Below are positions 19,628 to 28,405 of a stretch of 64,000 nt of DNA, piece by piece. Origin of the DNA: Xenorhabdus budapestensis (GTDB lineage Bacteria > Pseudomonadota > Gammaproteobacteria > Enterobacterales > Enterobacteriaceae); contig NZ_NIBS01000004.1 in NCBI RefSeq assembly GCF_002632465.1, positions 220,068 through 284,067 of the forward strand. The letters are read 5' to 3'. Positions within the stretch are counted from its first letter, which is position 1, and each line of letters begins with the position of its first letter. The translations under genes were made by a program, and so were the position numbers. A model generated the notes under the pieces. It was not told the DNA's origin, did no database searches, and saw only the letters and a list, made by a program, of their open reading frames with translations.

Positions 19628-19661
19628 TTGAATAACAAAAGTGATGATGATTATTATTAAT
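19628..19661 (+). promoter_or_regulatory. Putative promoter with Fur box for the iron-uptake operon
   Basis: GATGATGATTATTATTAAT (19643-19661) matches 14 of 19 positions of the Fur consensus GATAATGATAATCATTATC. It overlaps a possible -10 (TATTAT, 19652-19657) placed 18 bp after TTGAAT (19628-19633). Iron-dependent repression of the downstream genes is inferred. Confidence 0.6.
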
Positions 19662-19695
19662 ATCACTATTTGCACAATAACAACGAGGTATCAAA

Positions 19696-20250
19696 ATGCG
19701 TATTGGGATGAGTGTCGCGGCAGCGTTACTGGGAGTGGTATCAACATCGGCTATGGCGTTGGAATATCCTCTGGGGCAACCAGTTATCAAAAATGGCATG
19801 GAAATTCAAGGTGTTTACTTGCAACCGATCACCATGTCGATGGAAGGCAAACATAAAATGCACCATCTGGCGGCTGAAAAATCCGATATTCATCTGGAAG
19901 CGGATATTCACGCGGTCGAAGAGAATCCAAATGGTTTTGCCGAAGGGGATTGGATCCCATATTTGAAAGTCGATTATAAGGTTACTAAGTTAGATGAGCC
20001 GAAAAAAACACAATCCGGCACATTTATGGCAATGGTCGCCAGCGATGGTCCTCACTATGGTGAAAATTTGAAACTGAATGGTTATGGAAAATACCGTGTG
20101 GAATATCGTATTTCCCCGCCAAGTATGAATGATGAGGTTACATTCGGGCGTCATATCGATAAAGAAACTGGCGTGGCGGCATGGTTCGAACCATTTAGTG
20201 TTTCGTGGGACTTCGATTACGCCGGAACGGGTCGCAAAGGCAGTTATTAA
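19696..20250 (+). CDS. Periplasmic P19/FetP-type iron-copper protein
   Basis: Secreted protein of 184 residues with a clear signal peptide (cleavage expected after SAMA). It belongs to the P19/Tp34/FetP group, which binds copper and assists ferrous or ferric iron uptake with an FTR1-type permease. Expected metal ligands are the Met/His residues in MSMEGKHKMHH and the later histidines in DGPHYGEN and FGRHID. Start supported by GAGGT seven bases upstream. It heads a five-gene operon, which fits a role as metal donor to the permease. Confidence 0.88.
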   Translation: MRIGMSVAAALLGVVSTSAMALEYPLGQPVIKNGMEIQGVYLQPITMSMEGKHKMHHLAAEKSDIHLEADIHAVEENPNGFAEGDWIPYLKVDYKVTKLDEPKKTQSGTFMAMVASDGPHYGENLKLNGYGKYRVEYRISPPSMNDEVTFGRHIDKETGVAAWFEPFSVSWDFDYAGTGRKGSY

Positions 20251-20328
20251 GTTATTGGAAACAGCGAGCAATAATAAAGCGCTCGCTGTTATTAGACATT
20301 GGACGTCACGCTCTCGTCGAGGTTTATC

Positions 20329-20667
20329 ATGAAATCATTCATTTTCACTCTGTGCATCGCGGTCGTATCGTTGATTTATGTGCCCATGGTGATTGCCGCT
20401 GAAAAATTTACCATTGAACTTGAAATGAATAACGGTAAGTTAACTCCACCGGTGTTAAATGTGCCTGCGAAAACGCCCGTTCGGATCAAAATTCGCAATA
20501 CCGGTACGGAGCCTGTTGAATTTGAAAGCACGCAATTGCGTAAAGAAAAAGTCTTGGCGCCCGGTGCGAGCTCGGTGGTGGTGATAGCACCGCTTAAACC
20601 GGGAAAATATACATTTTTTGATGATTTTCATCTCGCGCACCCCGTCGGTGAGATAATAGCTGAGTAA
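20329..20667 (+). CDS. Stand-alone periplasmic cupredoxin-like protein
   Basis: Small exported protein, about 112 residues, with a signal peptide ending near VIAA and a cupredoxin fold (NGKLTPPVLNVPAKTPVRIK, FDDFHLAHPVGEIIAE). It corresponds to the N-terminal cupredoxin domain of classical two-domain EfeO. Here that domain is encoded separately from the imelysin domain found two genes downstream. The ATG at 20329 is preferred (GAGG upstream; MKSFIFTL gives a proper signal peptide). Probable role: binding or oxidising iron for the FTR1 permease. Confidence 0.82.
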   Translation: MKSFIFTLCIAVVSLIYVPMVIAAEKFTIELEMNNGKLTPPVLNVPAKTPVRIKIRNTGTEPVEFESTQLRKEKVLAPGASSVVVIAPLKPGKYTFFDDFHLAHPVGEIIAE

Positions 20668-20689
20668 TCATTTGGTTGCAGGATATGGT

Positions 20690-21529
20690 ATGGGACAAGT
20701 TCTTTTTGTGGTATGGCGCGAAAGCTTTGAGGCGCTACTCGTAGTCGGCATTATTTATGCGTGGATCAAACAACACCCTGATGCAGAGGCAGGGCGCCGT
20801 TATTTATGGAGCGGTGTCGCACTTGGGGGGGCCTTATCCCTCTTTTTAGCCCTGTTAATTTACGGCGTATTTAATGTGCTCGATGACAGCGGACAAACCT
20901 ATTTTATGATTGGGATGTCGCTCTTTGCCTGTGTCCTTATCGTACAAATGGTGTACTGGATGAGCCAGCACAGCGCCTCACTTAAATCGGGTATTGAACA
21001 CGAAATGGTTCGTAGCGCACAAAACCACTCTTGGTGGGGAGCATTGTTTATCGTCGCGATCGCGATTGCGCGTGAAGGTAGTGAAATCGTTGTTTTTCTC
21101 TCCAGTATCGTGATGGGGCTAACGCGAGATTCCATGTGGTCGTTTACGGGGGAAGTAGTATTAGGGATCGTGATAGCTGCACTGACATTGCATTTGTTCT
21201 TACTTAGCTATAAAAAAATTGCGTGGAAATGGTTTTTCCGTATCACTGGTATCGTACTGCTTTTCTTAGCATGTTCATTGCTTCTCAAAGGCGTGGAAGA
21301 GATTTCCAATGTGCTGTTAGAACACGATATTGAGCTGAATGATTTTCTCATCTACCCATTATGGGATACCAGCAATTGGTTAGATGACTCAGGGTTGATA
21401 GGGAATTTTATGGCTACCCTGTTTGGGTATCGGGCGCAACCTATTGGGGTAAGTGTGCTGACGTTTGCCGTTTATTGGGTCATCGTGATTGCGTTATTCC
21501 GTCGTCGGGGGCATCGTCATGCTACGTAA
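20690..21529 (+). CDS. efeU: FTR1-family iron permease (EfeU-like)
   Basis: Inner-membrane permease with seven predicted helices and two REXXE iron-binding motifs, WRESFEALL in the first helix and AREGSEIVVFL near residue 125, both required for iron movement in the family. The 279-residue form starts at the ATG at 20690, with GCAGGA six bases upstream (a TTG at 20672 is the alternative). The 3' end overlaps the next gene by 11 bp. Together with the neighbours it forms an acid-type ferrous/ferric uptake system. Confidence 0.92.
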   Translation: MGQVLFVVWRESFEALLVVGIIYAWIKQHPDAEAGRRYLWSGVALGGALSLFLALLIYGVFNVLDDSGQTYFMIGMSLFACVLIVQMVYWMSQHSASLKSGIEHEMVRSAQNHSWWGALFIVAIAIAREGSEIVVFLSSIVMGLTRDSMWSFTGEVVLGIVIAALTLHLFLLSYKKIAWKWFFRITGIVLLFLACSLLLKGVEEISNVLLEHDIELNDFLIYPLWDTSNWLDDSGLIGNFMATLFGYRAQPIGVSVLTFAVYWVIVIALFRRRGHRHAT

Positions 21530-22418
21530 TACGTTGAGAATGACTGTTTCACTATTACTGTTATTGAGTTTAGGCGCGGGGGCGGAAAAGTATCGTGCGG
21601 GGCTTCCAAACATCGGTAATGAAATCGTTATTGCCAAAGGGGATATTCCTACACCGACGCAATATCAACCGATGATTGCGGCCTATATGAAAACGATGGG
21701 CGTACAAGTGGCGGCCATTGAAGCGCAGTTAATAACATTGCAAGGTGCATTAAACGCAGGAAATTGGCAAGCGGCGCAGCAAGCGTATATTCAGGCTCAT
21801 TATGATTATGAGACGATCCGCGCGGTGGTTGTTGTTTTTGGTCATGCAGATCGTGTGATTAACCCCCACGCTAGTTATTTTCTTGAACAGGAGCGCGATC
21901 CGAAATTTATCGGTTTTCATCGTGTTGAATACGCACTGTTTTCAACGAACGATAAATCGGATGCTTTGGCAGCAACGCAAGCGCTACTGCGTAATGTACA
22001 AGATTTAAAACAGCGTGTAGCGGTGGAAACGCTCCCGATAGCAAAATTAGTGCAATCCGCGGATGACAGCATTGAGCTTATTTTAGAGACAAAACTCGGC
22101 GGTGATGAAAACCGCTATAGTCGCAGTGACTTGGCGGATATTGCGGCAAATTTGCAAGGTGCGCGCTGGATAGTTGACGGGTTGGCGCCATTTTTACCCT
22201 CTGAAATAGTGACATCACTCAATACGCAATTTGATACGCTTGATTCCGTGATGGCGAATTATCGCTCTGCACAAGGGCAATATTTCCATTATGAGCAACT
22301 CTCTCATCGGGATAAACAACAGCTTTACGCCCAACTGACACAGTTAGCGGAGGCGTTGTCTGGACTGCGGACAGCATTGAAGATAGATGTGTATTATAAA
22401 TACCGGAACGAACCATGA
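21519..22418 (+). CDS. efeO: EfeO-type imelysin-domain periplasmic protein
   Basis: Exported protein of about 299 residues with an N-terminal signal peptide and an imelysin-like (M75) domain. The GxHRxEYALF form of the HxxE metal site is seen as FIGFHRVEYALF. It lacks the N-terminal cupredoxin domain found in standard EfeO, which is supplied by the separate gene at 20329. The start is taken at the ATG at 21519 within the permease gene; its end overlaps efeB by four bases (ATGA), so translation is coupled. Confidence 0.9.
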   Translation: MLRNTLRMTVSLLLLLSLGAGAEKYRAGLPNIGNEIVIAKGDIPTPTQYQPMIAAYMKTMGVQVAAIEAQLITLQGALNAGNWQAAQQAYIQAHYDYETIRAVVVVFGHADRVINPHASYFLEQERDPKFIGFHRVEYALFSTNDKSDALAATQALLRNVQDLKQRVAVETLPIAKLVQSADDSIELILETKLGGDENRYSRSDLADIAANLQGARWIVDGLAPFLPSEIVTSLNTQFDTLDSVMANYRSAQGQYFHYEQLSHRDKQQLYAQLTQLAEALSGLRTALKIDVYYKYRNEP

Positions 22419-23707
22419 AACACGAAAAAAACACGATCCCCAGTGAGAATGAATCGATTTCGCTGAGTAAACGCACGACGTTGAAATGGCTAGGAGCAGG
22501 CAGCATTCTGTTATCCGGTGGGACGCTGAGTTTACCGACAATGGCGATACCGGAAACGAAAACATGTGACAACCTCAGCCGCACACATACCATTCCTTAT
22601 TTAGGAAAACATCAGGCGGGCGTGATCACGCCAGAACAAAAAGAAGCGATTTTTTTGTCGCTGAATTTAACAGTTTCCACGCTTGATGAGGTTGAAGACG
22701 TTTTTAAGCGCTTGACACAATGTATTGCTCGATTAACGCAAAACCGGCAGGCGGAAAAAATCACGAATGATCGTATGCCGCCAGCAGAATCTGGGATTCT
22801 CGGTAGTTATTTAGCGGCAGATGATTTAACCATGACGATTTCACTCGGTCATTCGCTCTTTGATAACCGTTTTGGGTTAACCTCGCTAAAACCGGAAAAA
22901 TTTGTTGCGATGACCGCGTTCCCAAATGACCGCTTAGAAGCGTCGTGGTGTGGCGGTGATCTCTTACTGCAATTGTGTGCCAATAGCCGAGAAACTGTGA
23001 TTTATGCATTACGTGATGTTTTGCGTCAGCTATCGGGAAAGGTTGCACCGCTTTGGAAGATAGATGGTTTTTTACCTGCTCGCGATATTGAATGCAAAAC
23101 AACGCCTATCAATTTGTTTGGATTTAAAGATGGCACAGGCAATGCCGATGCGAAAGATGATGACTTAATGAACTCCCTCGTCTGGGTTACGAAAAAAGAA
23201 CCTGCGTGGATAGAAAATGGCAGTTATCAAGCCGTTCGTCTCATCCGCTTTGCATTGGAATTTTGGGATAGAACCCCGCTTGAAGATCAAGAGAATGATT
23301 TTGGACGACATAAAGCGAGCGGGGCGCCGATGGGAAAGCAGCATGAGCACGACGACCCCGAGTTTAATCGTGATCCACATGGCGATCGGGTGTTATTTGA
23401 CTCCCATATGCGTCGAGCGGAGCCTCGAACAACCGAACGGCATGTTTCCAAATTACGTCGGCGCAGTTATAGTTACTCACTTGGGTTAACATCAACAGGG
23501 CAACTCGATATGGGGCTGATTTTTGTTTCATTCCAAAATGACCTGAAAAAAGGCTTTATTGATACCCAAAAACGGTTAAATGGTGAGCCCTTAGAGCGCT
23601 ACATTAAACCTTTCGGCGGTGGCTACTATCTGGTTCTACCGGGTATATCATCCAAGTATGATTATCTTGGAGAGAGTCTGATCCGAGCCGCTCGCGCCCT
23701 CACTTAA
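22415..23707 (+). CDS. efeB: Deferrochelatase/DyP-type peroxidase EfeB
   Basis: Haem-dependent DyP peroxidase that works in the periplasm with EfeUO, oxidising ferrous iron or recovering iron from haem. The 430 residues contain the GxxDG motif in FGFKDGTGN (distal aspartate), a probable proximal haem histidine around RRAEPRTTERHVSKLRRRSY, and GLIFVSFQNDL. The leader SLSKRTTLKWLGAGSILLSG resembles a Tat signal but has Lys-Arg in place of Arg-Arg. Export by Tat is therefore likely but not certain. It ends the operon. Confidence 0.92.
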   Translation: MKHEKNTIPSENESISLSKRTTLKWLGAGSILLSGGTLSLPTMAIPETKTCDNLSRTHTIPYLGKHQAGVITPEQKEAIFLSLNLTVSTLDEVEDVFKRLTQCIARLTQNRQAEKITNDRMPPAESGILGSYLAADDLTMTISLGHSLFDNRFGLTSLKPEKFVAMTAFPNDRLEASWCGGDLLLQLCANSRETVIYALRDVLRQLSGKVAPLWKIDGFLPARDIECKTTPINLFGFKDGTGNADAKDDDLMNSLVWVTKKEPAWIENGSYQAVRLIRFALEFWDRTPLEDQENDFGRHKASGAPMGKQHEHDDPEFNRDPHGDRVLFDSHMRRAEPRTTERHVSKLRRRSYSYSLGLTSTGQLDMGLIFVSFQNDLKKGFIDTQKRLNGEPLERYIKPFGGGYYLVLPGISSKYDYLGESLIRAARALT

Positions 23708-24054
23708 TTTATAACAGGCATGCATGGGCAATAACGATTCGATACACCTTTTTGATAAATACAGTTTTGCCCAATGCATATTGACAGTTCACTCTATTTC
23801 AACATCAGAGATAGTTGAATTTCTACTAATACCCACATGATTTCCTTTATATACCGATTCACTCCAGCAACAGAGCGTTTAACACAACATTTGTTCTCAA
23901 ATATTATTGATGCAAATTGTTAATCAAAAGTAACAATCACGAGAAGTTCGTGTGAAAGATCACATTTTTGCTTCAAACGGATACCTTCTGCTTTAAACCG
24001 CGACATAATCGTTACTAATTATTTAGAGGCGCAAATTAAATAGCGGGAGGCACA
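23708..24054. other. Intergenic region efeB-mlc, no gene seen
   Basis: No convincing reading frame. It contains a near-perfect inverted repeat (atgcatgggcaa at 23720-23731 and ttgcccaatgcat at 23767-23779, 35-base loop) that might end the efe transcript. The 3' half is the expected mlc promoter region, with GGGAGG just before the mlc start. Confidence 0.6.
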
Positions 24055-25275
24055 GTGAGTGTGGACGTACAGCCAAGCCATGTTGACCAGATTAAGCAAA
24101 TTAATATCGGTCTGGTCTATCGTCTGATTGATCAATATGGACCTATTTCACGTATTGCACTCTCTAAAAAAGCGCAGTTGGCTCCTGCCAGTATTACGAA
24201 GATTACACGAGAGCTGCTGGATGCTCACTTAGTGAAAGAAGTCGAGTTTCCTGATTTGGGGTTTCGTGGACGTCCAGCGACCGGATTGAAAATTGATAGT
24301 CAAGGGTGGCAATTTCTGTGTATACGTATTGATAATGGTAGCGTCGCATTTGGGCTTCGGGATTTAAGCAACAACTTGGTTGCTGAACAAGAATTACCAT
24401 TTCTTTCATCCGAAAACCAAGATTTTCTGGACGATCTTGTTGCCCTGATTGATGATTTTTTCTTTCGGCATCAATCTCGTCTTGAGCGTTTGACTGCTAT
24501 CAGTATTACCACTAATGCGATTGTTGATCCGATTAATAGAGTTGTTCATAGTTCACCGTATTACAATATCCAGAACCTTCCTCTTGGGTCATTTTTATAT
24601 CGGTGTATCGGAGTGCCTATTTTTTTGCAGCATGGCATTACTGCGTGGACAATTGCAGAATCTTTATACGGGGCAGGGAAGAATTGTCAGAATATTATCC
24701 AGGTTGTCATTGATGACAATGTCGGTGTCGGTATTATGACAGCAGGGCAAATACTTCATGCAGGAAATCAAAGTGTTGTCGAAATAGGGCATACGCAAGT
24801 CGAGCCTGATGGTGAACATTGCTATTGCGGTAATACTGGTTGCCTGGAAACTGTTGTCGGCATCAAAAACATTTTGATAAAAGCACGGCAGTTAGCTCAA
24901 AAACAGCCTGATTCGTTAATGTCTACAAAAACACCTCTGACAGTTGAATGGCTTTGTCAGACTGCACAGCAAGGTGATCTTCTTGCAATAGAAATTATCC
25001 GTGATGTTGGGAAGAGAATCGGGGATATCATGGCGATTATGGTCAACATTTTCAATCCTGACAAAATACTGATTGGTTCGCCGCTGAATGCAGCGCAACA
25101 TATTCTTTATCCTGTCATTCAACAGAAAATCACTCAGCTTTCACTTCCGGGATACAGTCAAAAAGTTGATATTGTTGCTACTGAATTTACTAATTCAGGA
25201 ACTCTGCCAGCGGCATCATTGATTAAGCAATCACTATACAGTGGTCAGTTGCTGCTCGAAATCATGCAAGGATAG
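24055..25275 (+). CDS. mlc: Transcriptional repressor Mlc (ROK family)
   Basis: Global regulator of sugar uptake genes; in E. coli it represses ptsG, manXYZ, malT and others and is sequestered by unphosphorylated EIICB-Glc. The 406 residues equal E. coli Mlc. An N-terminal helix-turn-helix (VYRLIDQYGPISRIALSKKA, APASITKITRELL) precedes the ROK domain, with the zinc site GHTQVEPDGEHCYCGNTGCL. A GTG start follows GGGAGG by four bases; the GTG at 24061 is also possible. bioD2 lies downstream, as in E. coli. Confidence 0.95.
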   Translation: MSVDVQPSHVDQIKQINIGLVYRLIDQYGPISRIALSKKAQLAPASITKITRELLDAHLVKEVEFPDLGFRGRPATGLKIDSQGWQFLCIRIDNGSVAFGLRDLSNNLVAEQELPFLSSENQDFLDDLVALIDDFFFRHQSRLERLTAISITTNAIVDPINRVVHSSPYYNIQNLPLGSFLYRCIGVPIFLQHGITAWTIAESLYGAGKNCQNIIQVVIDDNVGVGIMTAGQILHAGNQSVVEIGHTQVEPDGEHCYCGNTGCLETVVGIKNILIKARQLAQKQPDSLMSTKTPLTVEWLCQTAQQGDLLAIEIIRDVGKRIGDIMAIMVNIFNPDKILIGSPLNAAQHILYPVIQQKITQLSLPGYSQKVDIVATEFTNSGTLPAASLIKQSLYSGQLLLEIMQG

Positions 25276-25395
25276 AACACATTTGATAAAACATTGAGCT
25301 AACGCAATCCCTGTCCCAAACACATCTCCTACACTTCAAGTCTGCTCGCTATAAACTTTAGTAGCCAGTTTATCTGTTACCACGGAAATGAATTT

Positions 25396-25959
25396 ATGTT
25401 AACGCGCTTATTTGTTACAGGCACGGATACCAACATCGGTAAAACAGTTGTTACCCGCGCTTTACTGCAAATCTTTAATCATGAAGGGACAACCGCAGTA
25501 GGATATGAACTTCTTGCAAGGGAAGAAAGTCAAATTGACTTTGTTCAAATGACAAACTGTCTTAACAAATTGAGTCATAAAGCAGACCGCGTAATTGTTG
25601 ATGGAGAGGGTGGCTGGCGTGCATTATCACAAGATAATGCGTTCTATTCTGATTGGGTAATGAAGGAAAAACTGCCTGTTATTTTAGTCGTTGGGATCCA
25701 AGCCGGATGTGTCAACCATGCCATTCTGACTGCCCAATCGATTATTAGTGACGGGTTACCACTGATTGGTTGGATACCCAATCGTATTAATCCTGGATTG
25801 GCACATTATGCAATAGTATTAGAGAGGTTACGTTGTCATATACCAGCCCCTCAATTAGGTGAAATTCCCTATCTTTTAAGGCCAGAAGAGCGGGATTTGT
25901 CTCATTATCTGGATATCTCAGTTATCTCGGCATTTGATACTTTATCTTTTGGTAATTAA
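25396..25959 (+). CDS. Dethiobiotin synthetase-like protein BioD2, internally deleted
   Basis: The family closes the ureido ring of dethiobiotin with ATP and CO2. This copy keeps the P-loop GTDTNIGKTVVTRALLQ, VDGEGGWRAL and the C-terminal half (VGIQAGCVNHAILTAQSI, GLPLIGWIPNRINPGLAHY). Only 187 residues remain, against about 231 in E. coli BioD2 (YnfK). The segment after residue 40, where the family has KPVxxG with its catalytic lysine and the diaminopelargonate pocket, is replaced by a short GYELLAREESQID join. The frame is intact, but dethiobiotin synthesis is unlikely (inference). Confidence 0.82.
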   Translation: MLTRLFVTGTDTNIGKTVVTRALLQIFNHEGTTAVGYELLAREESQIDFVQMTNCLNKLSHKADRVIVDGEGGWRALSQDNAFYSDWVMKEKLPVILVVGIQAGCVNHAILTAQSIISDGLPLIGWIPNRINPGLAHYAIVLERLRCHIPAPQLGEIPYLLRPEERDLSHYLDISVISAFDTLSFGN

Positions 25960-25974
25960 GAAAAAATGGAAACA

Positions 25975-26010
25975 AAAAAGGGAGTTAACATATACTCCCT
26001 TTTTGTTTTT
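25975..26010. terminator. Bidirectional terminator between bioD2 and the DUF1161 gene
   Basis: An 11-bp perfect inverted repeat (aaaaagggagt / actcccttttt, 8-base loop) with A and T runs lies between two convergent genes. Confidence 0.88.
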
Positions 26011-26019
26011 TTAATTGTG

Positions 26020-26361
26020 TTAGTTAGCGGACTTTTTCTCGTCAGCGGAGTGAGTGAATCGGGTATAAATAATTTTTTGTTTACCACGATTACAGCTTCC
26101 GACAATTTTCCCACTACCGTAATCCATCTGATCACTCGCAACAACTTCAAGGCTGAAGTCCGTTTTTTTAATACCATTATTAATGATTTTTTGGGCAATC
26201 TGTTCTTTCAGACTTTCGCACGTTACTATACCTTGTGAACTTATACCTTGTGAACTCACTATATTTTGTGAGTTTTGGCTTTGTAGATCTTGCGAAGCTT
26301 GTGTGACAGAAGGTACAAAAGCAGCAATAAACATAGCCCCGGTTAGCAAGAGTTTTTTCAC
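26020..26361 (-). CDS. Small periplasmic DUF1161 protein
   Basis: The 113-residue protein has a signal peptide (MKKLLLTGAMFIAAFVPSVTQA) and a C-terminal DUF1161 domain: CESLKEQIAQKIINNGI, GKIVGSCNRGKQKIIYTRF. Two cysteines about 45 residues apart are conserved in the family and probably form a disulfide. A Gln/Ser-rich linker with a short ISSQGI-type repeat separates signal and domain. Related to YnfD of E. coli by domain. Function unknown. It follows the ynfB homologue by 33 bp and may be in one operon with it. Confidence 0.82.
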   Translation of the reverse strand: MKKLLLTGAMFIAAFVPSVTQASQDLQSQNSQNIVSSQGISSQGIVTCESLKEQIAQKIINNGIKKTDFSLEVVASDQMDYGSGKIVGSCNRGKQKIIYTRFTHSADEKKSAN

Positions 26362-26394
26362 CTTATCTCCTTATCTTATTGAAGTCGGTGTGGC

Positions 26395-26757
26395 TTATTC
26401 GGGGTCAATAGAGCGACCTGTTTTGATATCCAGACAGCGTTTTGTGTTCGGTTCCCAATAAGCATTCAGGTTAGAGTTTTTCAAACAAGCATCACGATTG
26501 TCAACGTCAATTTCATGTTTATTAAAATCTTTTTCCCTACGTTTATTAACCTTATTACGTAGAGACCGTTGATCGTTCCATTCCTCCTTGCTCTGTCGAG
26601 CATCTTCTTTGGTCATTGAGTTTTCACCCCCACCATTGATAGTGATGCAATTACTTGATGTACAAGGATTGGAAAAAGCAGGTGTCTGCCAAAATAATGG
26701 CAAAAGGAGAGAAATCACAGGGATAATCTTGGCTATTAAGGAATGATGAATATTCAT
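26395..26757 (-). CDS. ynfB: DUF1283 family protein YnfB
   Basis: Exported protein of 120 residues with an N-terminal signal peptide ending near PAFS. The mature part matches E. coli YnfB: EEWNDQRSLRNKVNKRREKD, VDNRDACLKNSNLNAYWEPN, TKRCLDIKTGR. The two conserved cysteines could form a disulfide. Function is unknown. A second cysteine pair (NPCTSSNC) in the N-terminal mature region is absent from the E. coli protein as I recall it. Confidence 0.85.
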   Translation of the reverse strand: MNIHHSLIAKIIPVISLLLPLFWQTPAFSNPCTSSNCITINGGGENSMTKEDARQSKEEWNDQRSLRNKVNKRREKDFNKHEIDVDNRDACLKNSNLNAYWEPNTKRCLDIKTGRSIDPE

Positions 26758-26886
26758 GTTTTAACCTCTTTCATAAAGTATTCATTGAGTGATACCCGAA
26801 ATAAAATATATCAATATTAGAAATCTACGTTATATCGGGTATAAAATAACACCTATAGCACTAACGATTCATCAAAAGATGGAATA

Positions 26887-27633
26887 TTAATTCCTGTGTA
26901 CATTCATACCTGCAAATGTTTGGCAAACCGGCATCATTTCTAATGTATTGATATTGACGCGGGCAGGTAGATTCGCAACCCAAAATACAGCTTCTGCAAC
27001 ATCATCAGCGGTCAGGGCATCAGCACCTTCATAAGTTTTATTCACTTTTTCATTATCACCTTTAAAGCGAATCTGAGAAAACTCTGTCCCTCCAACCAGC
27101 CCTGGTTCAATATCCGTTACCCGAATATTTTTTCCTAGCAAATCAGCACGAAGCCCTAAACTAAACTGTTTTACAAATGCTTTTGTTGCCCCGTATACGT
27201 TACCACCCGCATATGGCCAACTTGCTGCTATTGAACCAATATTAATGATATGACCGTGATTGATTTCTACCATCTTAGGCAACAAGCTTCGGGTCATGTT
27301 CACCAAACCTTTTGTATTAGTATCAATCATGGTTTCCCAATCATCAGGGTTGGCCTGATATGCTGGCTCTAGCCCTAATGCAAGACCAGCATTGTTCACA
27401 AGAACATCAATATTACGTAAGTTATCGGGTAATTCCCGTATAGTTTGCTCGATTGCGGCTCGATCTCTTACATCTAGCTGGATAGGATAAATATTTTCAC
27501 CTAATTCTTCTTTTAACTTATCCAGACGCTCTTTACGACGCCCTGTGACAATGACCATAGAGCCATGTTGAATAAATTTTCGTGTAATCGCTTCACCAAA
27601 ACCAGCTGTCGCCCCTGTCACAAAAACAATCAT
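26887..27633 (-). CDS. ydfG: NADP-dependent 3-hydroxy acid dehydrogenase YdfG (SDR)
   Basis: Classical short-chain dehydrogenase that oxidises L-allo-threonine, serine and 3-hydroxypropionate in E. coli. The 248 residues equal E. coli YdfG. It has the cofactor motif TGATAGFGEAI, the NADP-selecting GRRKERL, NNAGLALG, the catalytic Ser in INIGSIAAS and the YGATK pair (Tyr and Lys). C-terminal NTLEMMPVCQTFAGMNVHR is typical. It is an isolated single gene here. Confidence 0.95.
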   Translation of the reverse strand: MIVFVTGATAGFGEAITRKFIQHGSMVIVTGRRKERLDKLKEELGENIYPIQLDVRDRAAIEQTIRELPDNLRNIDVLVNNAGLALGLEPAYQANPDDWETMIDTNTKGLVNMTRSLLPKMVEINHGHIINIGSIAASWPYAGGNVYGATKAFVKQFSLGLRADLLGKNIRVTDIEPGLVGGTEFSQIRFKGDNEKVNKTYEGADALTADDVAEAVFWVANLPARVNINTLEMMPVCQTFAGMNVHRN

Positions 27634-27797
27634 AGTTGTCCTCTTTTTGTAGATAGATTAGAAGAACCATTTGGTAATTTAATAGGATTGCGGGGAAACT
27701 TCCAGGTAATAAAATAATCTGAAACAGCTTGTAGGTTGCCCGTACTCCATCTTTACGGGCTCATAATAAGTGTAAATGAAAATGGAGAACAAACTGA

Positions 27798-28253
27798 TCA
27801 GCGGGGAGTTTTTACTCGTAAACGCCCTGCAAGTCGTAAGCCTGCCTGAAAATTTCTGCTCATCATAGTTAATTGCACAAGGCCTGTTGCCAGCTCCAAA
27901 GCCTGAGCTGTGTAGAACCAGGTGTCAAACATCCCTTCAGAGGCCCTTATATTCAGAAATATGGCTACTGGGATCATGATCAGTAGCCCGTTGATGCCAA
28001 TGATCGGCATGCGTTTTTTCTTTTCGTCGATCAGGCGACCTTTCCTGTCTTTACTCAGCGAAAATCCAGAACCTCCTGTTATAGCCATCAGTATTGCAAG
28101 GCTTGCCAGCCCGTAAAATGCGATACAATGTTTGACTACCACTACTGCTGTGGTATCCAAAAATAGTTCCGAAATCACAGTGGATGTCCAGAATGTAGCA
28201 ATAAGAAGCATGGCCAGTGTACCGGAAACACTATGGATGATTGTTGTACGCAT
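27798..28253 (-). CDS. Hypothetical four-helix membrane protein
   Basis: The 151 residues have four hydrophobic segments (about 8-28, 38-58, 85-103 and 112-130) and a basic C-terminus. I do not recognise a family or catalytic motif. It is divergent from the MarR-type regulator at 28406, and a 17-bp perfect palindrome pair lies between them, so it is the most likely target of that regulator, for example in a small-molecule resistance or stress response (inference). Confidence 0.75.
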   Translation of the reverse strand: MRTTIIHSVSGTLAMLLIATFWTSTVISELFLDTTAVVVVKHCIAFYGLASLAILMAITGGSGFSLSKDRKGRLIDEKKKRMPIIGINGLLIMIPVAIFLNIRASEGMFDTWFYTAQALELATGLVQLTMMSRNFQAGLRLAGRLRVKTPR

Positions 28254-28337
28254 GTTTCACCAATCGGGTATAAGGGAAGATTTTGGTACTGGGATATTTG
28301 ATCCTGATACCGCCACAAATTAACTTTTATTATGACA

Positions 28338-28377
28338 ATTAATTCATATTGACACTATAATGTCAATATGAATTAAT
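28338..28377. promoter_or_regulatory. Long palindromic operator between MarR gene and membrane protein
   Basis: Two perfect 17-base inverted arms (attaattcatattgaca at 28338-28354; tgtcaatatgaattaat at 28361-28377) are separated by ctataa. Position between divergent genes and symmetry suit a MarR dimer site; TTGACA and TATAA-like elements inside it suggest it overlaps the promoters. Confidence 0.75.
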
Positions 28378-28405
28378 GATGTCAAACTATTTTACAGGTT
28401 ACAAT

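Noticed and set aside
23951-23964. TGTGA and TCACA half-sites upstream of mlc, like a CRP site
   Set aside because: The spacer is four bases; CRP sites have six, so binding by CRP is doubtful although CRP regulation of mlc is known in E. coli.
25966-26238. Hydrophobic plus-strand frame through the DUF1161 gene
   Set aside because: It runs through the terminator and antisense to a well-supported signal-peptide protein; the hydrophobic run is the complement of the DUF1161 coding strand.
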